64,000 nucleotides of DNA from Verrucomicrobiia bacterium (GTDB lineage: Bacteria > Verrucomicrobiota > Verrucomicrobiia > JABWAM01): positions 1-64,000 of the forward strand of contig JADZFN010000055.1 in the NCBI GenBank assembly GCA_020849895.1, written 5' to 3'. Positions 1 through 8,947 of the stretch are shown in pieces; the first letter of the stretch is position 1; the number at the start of each line of letters is the position of its first letter. The notes under the pieces are model-generated. The model had not been told where the DNA came from. It made no database searches and saw nothing but the letters and a program-made list of their open reading frames with translations. The position numbers and the translations under genes were made by a program.

Positions 1-1
1 C

Positions 2-133
2 CGATTCGGATTGCGGACCCGCGGGGGCATGAGCTACAGCCTTCGCCAGGCGAGGAAACGCGTGGAGGAGGATCGCGCCCTGCAAAGGAAGTGGAGAGCC
101 CTCCTCCATCATGAAACCCGGACTGACCCCTAG
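2..133 (+). CDS. C-terminal tail of an unidentified CDS entering from the left edge (RFGLRTRGGMSYSLRQARKRVEEDRALQRKWRALLHHETRTDP*)
   Basis: Open frame from base 2 to TAG at 131-133 with high GC3; ends 19 nt before the first CRISPR repeat. Too short to assign a family. Confidence 0.4.
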   Translation, partial: RFGLRTRGGMSYSLRQARKRVEEDRALQRKWRALLHHETRTDP

Positions 134-152
134 ATTGATCGCGTACCGCCAG

Positions 153-477
153 CTTTCCGCGGCTCATGAGCCGCGGCCCCATTGAAGCTGCATGGCGCGG
201 GACTTCACCGCCCCGGAGAGTTCGCTTTCCGCGGCTCATGAGCCGCGGCCCCCTTGAAGCAGCAACCTCGGAACCCAGAAGTCCTCGACGGGGGCGCCTT
301 TCCGCGGCTCATGAGCCGCGGCCCCATTGAAGCGGCTGGAAAGTCATCGGCGCAACCAACGTAATCGGTCTTTCCGCGGCTCATGAGCCGCGGCCCCATT
401 GAAGCGCTGGCTGGCGTTCGGTCTCGGCCTGGTGACTGCGACTTTCCGCGGCTCATGAGCCGCGGCCCCATTGAAGC
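153..477. CRISPR. CRISPR array: 5 repeats of 36 bp (CTTTCCGCGGCTCATGAGCCGCGGCCCCATTGAAGC), 4 spacers of 36/37/36/36 nt
   Basis: Repeats at 153-188, 225-260 (one mismatch: CCCTTGAAGC), 298-333, 370-405, 442-477; spacers are unique. Repeat contains the perfect palindrome CCGCGGCTCATGAGCCGCGG and ends ATTGAAGC. Confidence 0.93.
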
Positions 478-598
478 TTGCTCGCGCCCGGGACGATGGC
501 TGGCCCCCCCTCGCCACCGGGGACCTCCGGAGGCTGGGTTTCCTTGACTCCGCCCGTGCTGGTCTGGCGCCGCGGCGTTTTGCGACCCGATTGCGCCG

Positions 599-626
599 TT
601 GAAACCGGCGGCAGATTCTTTATGGA
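599..626 (+). promoter_or_regulatory. Predicted sigma70-type promoter TTGAAA-N16-TATGGA, 7 nt before ATG 634
   Basis: Motif read directly from the sequence. Confidence 0.5.
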
Positions 627-633
627 TAGAGAG

Positions 634-1602
634 ATGCGAAGACCCCGGGTTTTGATCTTCAACGATGGGTTCGCGCGCGAAGATCTTGCGGACGCCGCCG
701 GCGACGCCTTGGAGCTCGAGTTCGTGCCCCGGGGGACGCGCGCGCAACTGCTCGAAAAGATCGGAGCCGCCGACGTCTATGTGCCCACGCTGCGGATCCG
801 GGTGGACGCCGAGGTGCTCGCCGCGGCGCGAAGCCTGAAGCTGGTGGCCACCGCAACGACCGGCACCGACCATCTCGATCTCGCATTGCTGGAGCAGCGC
901 GGGATCCCCGTCTTCAGTCTCCAAAAGGATCGGGAGCTGCTCGATCGCATCACTTCCACGGCCGAGATGGCGTTTGCGCTGCTGCTGACCTGCGCCCGCC
1001 ATCTGCCTGAATGTTTCGACGCCTCCCGTCAGGGCTACTGGGGGCGCGACCGCTTCGCCGGCACCCAGCTCAGCGGGAAGACGCTGGGGATCGTCGGCGT
1101 TGGAAGGTTGGGGGCCATGATGTGTCGCTACGGGCGCGCCTTCGGGATGCAGGTCCTCGGATGCGATCCGCATCCGGAACGAATTCCCGAAGGCGTGACG
1201 TCGAGGGATCTCGATGGCCTTCTGGCCGAATCGGATTTCGTTTCCCTCCACGTCCATCTCACGGAGGCGACGCGTCATTTGCTGGATGCCTCGCGCCTCG
1301 CGCGGATGAAGCGCGGCGCCTGCCTGATCAACACCTCGCGCGGGGGGTTGATTGACGAAGCCGCCCTGATCCGGGAGATGGAATCGGGACGTCTTGCGGC
1401 CGTCGGCCTCGATGTGATTGACGGCGAATGGATCGAGAACAAGTTCGATCATCCGCTCATCGCGTATTCCCGGAAGAACCGGAGGCTGTATATCACGCCG
1501 CATGTCGCCGGCGCCAGTCCGGACGCGGTGCGGATGACGGCCCGGTTCAACCTCGAAAAGGTGCGCCGCTTTTTCGAGGCGCATCCCCTTCCGCCTCGAT
1601 GA
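634..1602 (+). CDS. D-2-hydroxyacid dehydrogenase (NAD-binding, phosphoglycerate dehydrogenase-like)
   Basis: GKTLGIVGVGRLGAMMCRYGRAFGMQVLGCDP Rossmann motif; ACLINTSRGGLIDEAAL; ends LYITPHVAGASPDAV. Start 634 chosen from promoter position (622 also possible). Confidence 0.88.
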   Translation: MRRPRVLIFNDGFAREDLADAAGDALELEFVPRGTRAQLLEKIGAADVYVPTLRIRVDAEVLAAARSLKLVATATTGTDHLDLALLEQRGIPVFSLQKDRELLDRITSTAEMAFALLLTCARHLPECFDASRQGYWGRDRFAGTQLSGKTLGIVGVGRLGAMMCRYGRAFGMQVLGCDPHPERIPEGVTSRDLDGLLAESDFVSLHVHLTEATRHLLDASRLARMKRGACLINTSRGGLIDEAALIREMESGRLAAVGLDVIDGEWIENKFDHPLIAYSRKNRRLYITPHVAGASPDAVRMTARFNLEKVRRFFEAHPLPPR

Positions 1603-1629
1603 GACGCGCCGCGTCTCGCGAGGAGCGGG

Positions 1630-2505
1630 TCAGGGCGGACCGCCGATCAGGCCGTGCAGGTAGCGGGCATACTCGGTTTTCCCAAGACTGTCGGCGAGGC
1701 GGCGGAGCGCGGCGTCGTCAATCCACCCCTGTTCGTGAGCGATCTCCTCGAGGCAGGCGATCTTGAGGCCCTGCCGCGCCTGGATCGCCTGGATGAAGCT
1801 GCTCGCCTGGAGGAGCGCGTCGGCGTTGCCGGTGTCGAGCCAGGCGATCCCGCGGCCGAAGGCGATCACCTCGAGTTCTCCATCGCGGAGATAGGAAAGG
1901 TTCAGGTCGGTGATTTCGAGTTCGCCCCGTTTCGAGGGCGTGAGCTTTTTCGCGCGCGCGACCACGGTCGCGTCGTAGAAGTAGAGGCCCGGCACCGCGC
2001 AGTTCGATCGGGGTTTCGCGGGTTTTTCCTCGATGGACAGCGCCCGTCCTTCGGGCGAGAACTCGACGACGCCGTAGTCGGCGGGGTTGGCGACCTTGTA
2101 GGCGAAGATGGTGGCGCCGCGGACCCGGGCGTTCGCCTGCGCGAGGTGGCGGGTGAGATCGTGGCCATAGAACACGTTGTCTCCCAGCACCAGCGCCGCG
2201 GGGGCGCCGCCGAGGAAATCCTCCCCGATGAGGAAGGCTTGCGACAATCCCCCGGGGTGCGGTTGTTCGGCGTAGGCGATCTTCAGGCCGAGCGAGGCGC
2301 CGTCGCCCAGGAGCTTGCGAAACTGCGGAAGGTCGTGAGGGGTGGAGATCAGGAGGATCTCCCGGATCCCCGCGAGCATCAGGACCGAAAGCGGGTAGTA
2401 CACCATCGGCTTGTCGTAGACCGGCAGGAGCTGTTTGCTGACACTCCGAGTTATGGGGTGCAGCCGGGTGCCGGCGCCGCCGGCAAGAAGGATGCCTTTG
2501 CGCAT
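1630..2505 (-). CDS. rfbA: Glucose-1-phosphate thymidylyltransferase
   Basis: [55 protein letters not shown] nucleotidyltransferase signature, 291 aa. Confidence 0.93.
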   Translation of the reverse strand: MRKGILLAGGAGTRLHPITRSVSKQLLPVYDKPMVYYPLSVLMLAGIREILLISTPHDLPQFRKLLGDGASLGLKIAYAEQPHPGGLSQAFLIGEDFLGGAPAALVLGDNVFYGHDLTRHLAQANARVRGATIFAYKVANPADYGVVEFSPEGRALSIEEKPAKPRSNCAVPGLYFYDATVVARAKKLTPSKRGELEITDLNLSYLRDGELEVIAFGRGIAWLDTGNADALLQASSFIQAIQARQGLKIACLEEIAHEQGWIDDAALRRLADSLGKTEYARYLHGLIGGPP

Positions 2506-2511
2506 GAGGCG

Positions 2512-2520
2512 AGTCTAGCA
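2512..2520 (-). promoter_or_regulatory. Predicted extended -10 (TGC-TAGACT), 6 nt before the rfbA ATG
   Basis: Minus strand reads TGCTAGACT-CGCCTC-ATG. Confidence 0.35.
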
Positions 2521-2709
2521 GGTCGCCGCGCAAAGGGGGAGCTCCGGAGAGGCGGCGGCGTGGGACGCGGGCTTCCTTGCTTCGATCGTTCAATTTCTTG
2601 CTTCTCCGAAGGGGCCGTCTCCGGCAGCCTTGATGCCGTCTCATGCGGGAGCGGTTGGGCTCCATTTTCGCATGGCCGCCCTCTCTCCGCGCCACTTTCC
2701 AAAAACGAA

Positions 2710-2738
2710 TTGTTTTCGGCGCGCGGCTGCTCTTGTAT
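2710..2738 (+). promoter_or_regulatory. Predicted promoter TTGTTT-N17-TTGTAT, 7 nt before ATG 2746
   Basis: Motif read directly from the sequence. Confidence 0.4.
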
Positions 2739-2745
2739 CCGGCCC

Positions 2746-3705
2746 ATGCCTCTCATTGATCTCCCGCTCGCTCAACTGAAAACATATCTGGGGGTGAATC
2801 CCTGTCCGAAGGACTTGGACGCCTTCTGGGATCGGGCGCTCGCCGAGATGCATGCGCTCGATCCGCAGGTCGAACTTCGACCCGCGGCCTTTTCGGCGTC
2901 CGCCGCCGAATGCTTTCATCTCTTTTTCACGGGGGTGGGCGGCTCGCGCGTGCATGCGAAATTCCTCCGCCCGAAGGGCGCTCGGGGGAAGCTCCCCGCC
3001 GTGCTCCTCTTCCACGGCTACAGCGGCAGCTCGGGCGACTGGTTCGACAAGCTCGCCTGGGTGTCGCAGGGGTTCGCGGTCGCCGCGCTCGACTGCCGCG
3101 GCCAGGGCGGGCTTTCGGAAGACCTCGGCTCGGTGAAAGGCACCACGTTCCGCGGCCACATCGTACGCGGCCTGGACGATGCTCCGGAGAAGCTGGCCCT
3201 TCGCCAGATCTTCCTCGATACCGCGCAGCTCGCGCGGGTCGTGATGGCGATGCCCGAGGTGGACCCCGAGCGCATCGGGGCCATGGGTAGCTCCCAGGGC
3301 GGCGGGCTCACGCTCGCCTGCGCCGCGCTCGAGCCTTCGGTCCGCCTCGCGGCGTCCGTCTTTCCGTTTCTCTGCGACTACCGCCGCGTGTGGAACATGG
3401 ACCTCGCGAAGGACGCCTACCAGGAGCTCTGCGATTTTCTTCGCAAGTTCGATCCACGCCACGAGCGGGAGGAGGAGATCTGGGCGCGCCTCGGCTACGT
3501 GGATTGCCAGCACCTCGCGAAGCGCATCCGCGCCGAGGTGCTCATGTTTACGGGCCTCATGGACACGGTCTGTCCGCCTTCGACCCAGTTCGCCGCCTAC
3601 AACAAGATCACCTCGAAGAAAGACATGGTGATCTATCCCGACTTCGGCCATGAAGGCCTGCCGGGAATGGTTGATCTCGCCTTCAGGTTCATGTCGAAAT
3701 TATGA
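2746..3705 (+). CDS. Acetyl xylan esterase / cephalosporin C deacetylase-like alpha/beta hydrolase
   Basis: LLFHGYSGSSGDWFDKLAWVSQGFAVAALDCRGQGG, GSSQGGGLTLACAAL, C-terminal DFGHEGLPGM. Confidence 0.88.
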   Translation: MPLIDLPLAQLKTYLGVNPCPKDLDAFWDRALAEMHALDPQVELRPAAFSASAAECFHLFFTGVGGSRVHAKFLRPKGARGKLPAVLLFHGYSGSSGDWFDKLAWVSQGFAVAALDCRGQGGLSEDLGSVKGTTFRGHIVRGLDDAPEKLALRQIFLDTAQLARVVMAMPEVDPERIGAMGSSQGGGLTLACAALEPSVRLAASVFPFLCDYRRVWNMDLAKDAYQELCDFLRKFDPRHEREEEIWARLGYVDCQHLAKRIRAEVLMFTGLMDTVCPPSTQFAAYNKITSKKDMVIYPDFGHEGLPGMVDLAFRFMSKL

Positions 3706-4034
3706 AGGCGGAGGGAGTCAGCCTCGTCCTGACGACCGCACCCTCGATCACGGTGGCGCGGCGGATTGTCCGTGCGGTACTCGCGAAGCGCCTCGCCGCC
3801 TGCATCCATCTTTCGGCGTGCGGCGAATCGCACTACTGGTGGAACGGGCGAATCGAGAAGGCCGAGGAGATCGCGATGACGTTCAAGACCTCCCGCCCGC
3901 GCGTCGAAGCCCTGTTCACGGCGATCCGGGCCGCGCATCCGTACAAAATTCCCGAGTTGCTGGAGCTCCGTGCGGACGGCGGTTCGGCCGCCTACTTGCG
4001 CTGGATCGGGCGGGAAACGCGTCTGCGGAGATAG
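3702..4034 (+). CDS. cutA: CutA family divalent-cation tolerance protein
   Basis: LVLTTAPS..ARRIVRAVLAKRLAACIHL..ESHYWWNGRIEKAEEIAMTFKTS..HPYKIPELLEL CutA signature. Confidence 0.9.
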   Translation: MKAEGVSLVLTTAPSITVARRIVRAVLAKRLAACIHLSACGESHYWWNGRIEKAEEIAMTFKTSRPRVEALFTAIRAAHPYKIPELLELRADGGSAAYLRWIGRETRLRR

Positions 4035-4059
4035 CGTCGCGCGACGGGGCACTCGGCGC

Positions 4060-4088
4060 TCGACACGCCCCGCGTCTTTCCGTGGAAT
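4060..4088 (+). promoter_or_regulatory. Predicted promoter TCGACA-N17-TGGAAT, 6 nt before ATG 4095
   Basis: Motif read directly from the sequence. Confidence 0.45.
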
Positions 4089-4094
4089 GTCGGC

Positions 4095-4847
4095 ATGGCC
4101 GGACATTCCAAGTGGTCGAAGGTGAAGCACTTCAAGGGGAAAGTGGACGCGGCGCGTTCGCGTGCCTTTTCGCGTTGCGCCAAGGAGATCGCCATCGCGG
4201 CGCGCGCGGGGGGAGGCGACCCCAACTTCAATCCGCGGCTCCGGGCGGCCATCGCCAACGCGAAGGCGGAGAACATGCCGAACGACAACATCGAGCGCGC
4301 GACGAAGCGCGGCACCGGCGAGATCGAGGGGATCACTTACGAGGAGATCGTCTATGAAGGCTATGGGCCCGCGGGCGAGGCGTTTCTGATCGAGGTGACC
4401 ACCGACAACAAGAATCGCGCGGCGGCCGACCTCCGCAGCATCCTCAATAAAAACGGGGGCAAGTTCGCGGCGCCGGGCTCGGTGGCGCACCGTTTTCAGC
4501 GCAAGGGGCAGATCCTGATTCCCAAGGCCCAAATCGGCGAGGAAGAACTCATGGGGCTGGCCCTCGACGCCGGCGCCGAGGATTTGAAGTCGGATGAAGA
4601 TCGCTGGGAAATCCTCACGCCGGTGGAGGCCTTCGACGCCGTGCTCGATGCGGCGAAGAAACGGAATCTCGAGCCGTCGAGCGCGCGCCTTACGTTCGTG
4701 CCGCTCCTGACGGCGACGGTGACGGAGGAATCGCTTGCGAGAAAGGCGCTTCATCTCCTCGAGGCGCTCGACGAGCACGACGACGTCCAGCGGGTGCACT
4801 CGAACTTCGACGTCCCCGACAGCCTTCTGGCGAAGCTGCAGGAATAG
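4095..4847 (+). CDS. yebC: YebC/PmpR family DNA-binding regulatory protein
   Basis: MAGHSKWSKVKHFKGKVDAARSRAFSRCAKEIAIAARAGGGDPNFNPRLR signature. Confidence 0.95.
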   Translation: MAGHSKWSKVKHFKGKVDAARSRAFSRCAKEIAIAARAGGGDPNFNPRLRAAIANAKAENMPNDNIERATKRGTGEIEGITYEEIVYEGYGPAGEAFLIEVTTDNKNRAAADLRSILNKNGGKFAAPGSVAHRFQRKGQILIPKAQIGEEELMGLALDAGAEDLKSDEDRWEILTPVEAFDAVLDAAKKRNLEPSSARLTFVPLLTATVTEESLARKALHLLEALDEHDDVQRVHSNFDVPDSLLAKLQE

Positions 4848-4883
4848 AGAGGACGCGGAGGCGGCGGCGCGCCGCGCGGCGCT

Positions 4884-7484
4884 TCAGCGGGCGCCGTTCG
4901 AAGCGGGAGGCGGCGCGGCTTGGGCGAGGGGGCGGACCACCGAAACCACCGGTGGGACGGAGAACAGCCGGTCGGCGAGCGCGCGGACCTGGTCGGGAGC
5001 GATGTTCTTCAAGGCGGCGTCGAGGCGGTCGGCGTAGTCGTGCCCGAGGCCGTAGAGTTCGTCGAGCGCAGACGAAAGGGCGTATCCGCCGGGGTCTTGG
5101 CGCGAGAGGTGGTGTTCCCCGAGGAGCCCGGCGCGCGCGCGTGTGATTTCCTCGCCCTCCACGCCCTCGCGCCGGAGGCGCGCCACTTCGGCCAACATCT
5201 CGCGCTCGGCGTCCGCCGCCTTCGCGGGGTCGGTCCCGATGTAAAACCAGAGGAAGCCGCGTTCGAGCCCGAGCATGTCCGCGACGCCGACGTAGTAGCA
5301 GAGCGCCAGTTCGTCGCGCAGGCGAACGAAGAGGCGCGAGCCCATGCCGGAGAGCGCGGCGGTCAGGAGCTCCAGCGTCGGACGGTCGGGGCTGCTCAGG
5401 TCGAGACCCGGAAACGCGGCCACGACGACCGCCTGCTCCTTGTCGCACGCCTCCTCCACGCGATTCGCCCTGCCGAAGGGGGGTTTGGCGGTGATCGCCG
5501 ACGGAGGGACGCCGCGCGGCAGCGCCCCGAAGCGCGCCCGCACGAGACGGCGGACCTCCGCGGGCTGGAGATCGCCGAAAACGGCGAGCGCCATGTTCGA
5601 AGGGACGGCGAGACGCCGCCAGAAGGCGAGGAGGTCTTCGCGGGAGAGCGCCGCAATGCTCTTCTCGGTGCCCATCGGCGGCAGGCCGTAGGGGTGCGCG
5701 CCGAAGAGGCGGGTGCGCGCGTTTTGGAGGGCGACGCGCATCGGTTGTTCGCGCTCCCGGCGAAGGTCGGCGAGCTGCGCCTCGCGCTCCCGCTCGATGG
5801 ATGTCGGCGCGAAGGCAGGGTTCTCCACGAGGTCGGCGAGCACCTCCAGGGCGAGCGGGAGATCGGGTTTCAGCACCTCGAGGCAAAGGCCCAGGCTGTT
5901 GCTTCCGCTGTACGTGGAGATCGTGCCGCCGACCGATTCGATCTCGCGGGCGATCCGCTCGGCGCTGCGGCGTTTCGTGCCCTTGAGCAGAAGGCGCGCC
6001 ACGAGGTTGCTGACCCCGTTGATATGGCCGTCCTCGAAGAGGAGGCCGGATTTCATGACGAGCCGGAGGTTCACGAACGGCAGCCGACGGTCCTCGCGCA
6101 TGAGCAGCGTCAGGCCGTTGGAGAGGTCCTCCCGCCGGGTCTGGGTCTCGACGCGGGAAACGGGCGCCGCTCCGGCGCGGCGGAGGCTTCCTTTCGGATG
6201 AACGGCCGTCCGCGTCAGGCGGTTGCCGCGGAGGACGTCGCCGGCGACCCTCTGGAGGTCGGAGGGCGCGACCTCCCGCAGTCGTTCGAGGTATTGATCG
6301 AAGAACGCGAGATCGCCCGCCACGAGCTCGCCCCGGGCCAGCTCCGCGGCGATGCCGTGCATCGTCTTGCGCGCGCCGAGGTGGCCGCTCATGGCCTGTT
6401 TCAGCGCGCGGGAAAGCTCGGCGCGGGTCACTGGCCGGTGCGCGAAGCGTTCCATCTCCATCAGAATCGCCTCGCGCGCGGCGTTGACCTTTGCGTGCTC
6501 GACGAGCGCGCTGGCGCCGAGCAGCCCCGTCCACGCGGGGAGGTGGGTCCATGCGTCCACGGAATGCACGAGCGCCTTCTTTTCGCGCAAGGTCTGATAG
6601 AGACGCGAGCTGCGGCCGTGCCCCGCGATCATGGCGAGCGCTTCCAAGGCTGGCGCGTCGGCGTGGCGGAAATCGAATGCCTGCCAGGCGACGTGGAGGC
6701 GCGTCTGTTCCGCGGCGGTGCGGCTCTCCTCTTCCACTTCGCGCGGCGCGATCTGCGCCGGTTCGTCGGGCAGATGTTCAGAGGCCAACGGGCGGCGCGC
6801 CCAGCCTCCCGCAAGTTCCTCCACCCGTGTGCGGACTCGCGCGGGATCGAAGTCTCCCGCCACGATGAGCAGGGCATGGTTCGGCGCGTAACGCGCGCGA
6901 TACCAGGCGATCAGGTCCTCGCGGGTGAGGGCGCGGAAGAGGTCTTCGTGGCCGATCACGGGATGGCGCGAGGGATGCACGGCATAGGCCGTGGCGAAAA
7001 GCAGTTCCGAGGCCTGGCTGTCCGGACTGTCGCGATACATGGCCATTTCGCGCAGGATGACCTCCCGCTCCTTGGCGAACTCCTCTTCCGGCAGCGTCGA
7101 GTGCCTCGCCGCATCGAGCAGGACGTCGAGGGCCTTTTCGACGCCCGCCCCTGAGGCGGAGCAGCCGCCGTCCGACGGACCGTCCACATAATAGACGGTG
7201 CGATCCCAGCCCGTATACGCGTTGACGCTCCCGCCCGCAGCCTCCACTTCGCGCGCGAGATCGCCGACGCCCCGCGTCGCCGTGCCTTTGAAGAGCATGT
7301 GTTCGAGAAAATGGGAGATCCCCGAGCCGAGCCGGTCGCCTTCGTGCATCGAGCCGGTGCGAAACCAGACCTGCGCGGAGATCACGGGCGCCCGGCGGTC
7401 TTCGCAGAGGATCACGAGGAGGTCGTTCGGGAGGCGGAAACGCGAGGAGCGGGCCGCGGGGCTGTCGGCGGGGAAACAGGGCAT
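4884..7484 (-). CDS. M16 family zinc peptidase, two M16 repeats
   Basis: GISHFLEHMLFKGT (HXXEH) in the N half; second half is an M16-like domain. Start 7484 preferred over 7553 because of the promoter position. Confidence 0.9.
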   Translation of the reverse strand: MPCFPADSPAARSSRFRLPNDLLVILCEDRRAPVISAQVWFRTGSMHEGDRLGSGISHFLEHMLFKGTATRGVGDLAREVEAAGGSVNAYTGWDRTVYYVDGPSDGGCSASGAGVEKALDVLLDAARHSTLPEEEFAKEREVILREMAMYRDSPDSQASELLFATAYAVHPSRHPVIGHEDLFRALTREDLIAWYRARYAPNHALLIVAGDFDPARVRTRVEELAGGWARRPLASEHLPDEPAQIAPREVEEESRTAAEQTRLHVAWQAFDFRHADAPALEALAMIAGHGRSSRLYQTLREKKALVHSVDAWTHLPAWTGLLGASALVEHAKVNAAREAILMEMERFAHRPVTRAELSRALKQAMSGHLGARKTMHGIAAELARGELVAGDLAFFDQYLERLREVAPSDLQRVAGDVLRGNRLTRTAVHPKGSLRRAGAAPVSRVETQTRREDLSNGLTLLMREDRRLPFVNLRLVMKSGLLFEDGHINGVSNLVARLLLKGTKRRSAERIAREIESVGGTISTYSGSNSLGLCLEVLKPDLPLALEVLADLVENPAFAPTSIEREREAQLADLRREREQPMRVALQNARTRLFGAHPYGLPPMGTEKSIAALSREDLLAFWRRLAVPSNMALAVFGDLQPAEVRRLVRARFGALPRGVPPSAITAKPPFGRANRVEEACDKEQAVVVAAFPGLDLSSPDRPTLELLTAALSGMGSRLFVRLRDELALCYYVGVADMLGLERGFLWFYIGTDPAKAADAEREMLAEVARLRREGVEGEEITRARAGLLGEHHLSRQDPGGYALSSALDELYGLGHDYADRLDAALKNIAPDQVRALADRLFSVPPVVSVVRPLAQAAPPPASNGAR

Positions 7485-7492
7485 GGCGCCGC

Positions 7493-7521
7493 AGTCTTGC
7501 AGCGCGCAGCCCTCGTGCCAA
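7493..7521 (-). promoter_or_regulatory. Predicted promoter TTGGCA-N17-AAGACT, 8 nt before the M16 peptidase ATG (7484)
   Basis: Reverse complement of 7493-7521. Confidence 0.45.
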
Positions 7522-7597
7522 GCATTGGGAATTTCCGGCGGGAATCGGGACAAAATTTGAGACTCGACAACGGGCGAAGAAAGATTAGGTTTCCGGC

Positions 7598-7921
7598 GTG
7601 ATCAAAGCTTGGCTGCTGTTTGGCGTCGGCATGTGCCTCGGGATCTTCTTCGGGGCGGTGGGGGCCGGATTTTTCCTTTACGATGACGTGACGCATCCGG
7701 CGGCCTCCTTCTCGAAGGCGACAGCCACCGTGTCCAGACCCGCGGCACGACTTCGTCCCGCGGCGGTCCCGCCGGTCGAGGCAGTGACGACCGTTGAGGC
7801 CCGACCAACAGCGATTTCCGCACAGGCGGTGGACCTCTCCGCCCTGTCCGACGTGGAGGCGGGCGTCATTTCCACCGTGCGGCAAGACGTCCCGCTGCGG
7901 GCGGTTCCGCCGGCACCCTGA
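7598..7921 (+). CDS. Small single-TM hypothetical protein (GTG start)
   Basis: MIKAWLLFGVGMCLGIFFGAVGAGFFLYDDV N-terminal hydrophobic segment. Confidence 0.55.
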   Translation: MIKAWLLFGVGMCLGIFFGAVGAGFFLYDDVTHPAASFSKATATVSRPAARLRPAAVPPVEAVTTVEARPTAISAQAVDLSALSDVEAGVISTVRQDVPLRAVPPAP

Positions 7922-7930
7922 TCTCCCGCC

Positions 7931-8926
7931 TTGGGCGGTCTCTCCCAGACCTCCGGGTGGAAGCGCGCCCGCCGCCGCGCGGAAGCCGTGCTCTGCGCAA
8001 TCGGGTTCGCGGTTTCTCCGAAAATTCCGTATCCTTGGCTCGTCGGCCTTTCCCGCGTCGCGGGGCGGCTCGGCTATCATCTGGCTCGGAAAGAACGCCG
8101 CGTTGCGCTCGCCAACCTCGAACTCGCCTTTGGAAGCGCGCTTTCCACGTCCGCCCGCCGGCGCGTGGCGCGGCGGTCGTTCCAATCCTTCGCGCGCACG
8201 ACGCTGGAATCGCTTGCCTCGGAGCGGTTGCTCCGGGACGGTTTGGCGCGGCGGTTCGCGTTCGAGCCGGGCTCGCTGGAGCTGCTGCGTGAGCTGACGA
8301 GACGCGGCCGGGGAGTGATCGCCCTGACCTTTCATTTCGGGAACTGGGAATGGCTCAGCCTTGCGTGGGGCATGGCGGGCTTCCCGTTGCTCGGCGTCTC
8401 GCAGCCGATCAAGAACCCGTGGGTCGAGACCCGTTTCCGCCTCCACCGCGAGCGGTGCGGGCACCGCCTCATCCATCGCGCGCGCGCCGCCCCGGCCCTT
8501 TATCGCGAGCTGAAAAAAGGCGGAATCATCGGCTTGCTCGCGGACCTCAACTCCTCGGTGGAAGAAGGAGGGCGCTTTTTCGATTTCTTCGGCGTGCCGG
8601 CCCTGACCACGCGGGCGGTCGGTTTCCTCGCGATGCGCACGGGGGCGGCCGTCGTCTGCACGTCCGCCTGGCCGGACGAATGCGGGCGCTACCGCGCGGC
8701 GATCGGGCCCGAGATCGCCTACGATCGCTGCGCCGATCCCGAGGCCGAAGGCGACCGCATCACGCGGGCATGGCTGGCCGAGTGCGAGCGTGTCGTCCGC
8801 CGCCGTCCCGGCGCCTGGATGTGGAGCTACAAGCGCTGGAAGACGCGTCCGACGCCCGATCCGCGCGGCTATCCGTTTTATTCGTTTCACGAGCCGGGCG
8901 CGTCCCGGGCGCTTGCGCGCCCCTGA
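7931..8926 (+). CDS. Lysophospholipid acyltransferase, LpxL/HtrB-like
   Basis: GVIALTFHFGNWEWLSLAWG (HX4D/E-like motif), GGIIGLLADLNSSVEEGGRFFDFFGVPALTTRAVGFLAMRTGAAVV. Confidence 0.85.
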   Translation: MGGLSQTSGWKRARRRAEAVLCAIGFAVSPKIPYPWLVGLSRVAGRLGYHLARKERRVALANLELAFGSALSTSARRRVARRSFQSFARTTLESLASERLLRDGLARRFAFEPGSLELLRELTRRGRGVIALTFHFGNWEWLSLAWGMAGFPLLGVSQPIKNPWVETRFRLHRERCGHRLIHRARAAPALYRELKKGGIIGLLADLNSSVEEGGRFFDFFGVPALTTRAVGFLAMRTGAAVVCTSAWPDECGRYRAAIGPEIAYDRCADPEAEGDRITRAWLAECERVVRRRPGAWMWSYKRWKTRPTPDPRGYPFYSFHEPGASRALARP

Positions 8927-8940
8927 GTTTTTCGTTACAA
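8913..8940 (+). promoter_or_regulatory. Predicted promoter TTGCGC-N16-TTACAA, 7 nt before ATG 8948
   Basis: Motif read directly from the sequence. Confidence 0.4.
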
Positions 8941-8947
8941 CGACGGC

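Noticed and set aside
205-1584. 459-aa minus-strand ORF with repeated ASMGPRLMSRGK motif
   Set aside because: The repeats are the CRISPR units translated in frame (72-nt period), and the rest is antisense to the dehydrogenase gene; a spurious ORF.
1574-1599. TCGAGGCG/CGCCTCGA hairpin at the end of the dehydrogenase gene as a terminator
   Set aside because: Lies within the coding sequence and lacks a T-tract on the correct side for either strand.
1654-2745. N-terminal extension of the acetyl xylan esterase ORF
   Set aside because: Covers the rfbA gene in antisense; esterase homology begins at MPLIDLPLAQLK (2746) with a promoter just upstream.
4920-7154. 744-aa plus-strand ORF
   Set aside because: Mirror of the well-supported M16 peptidase on the minus strand.
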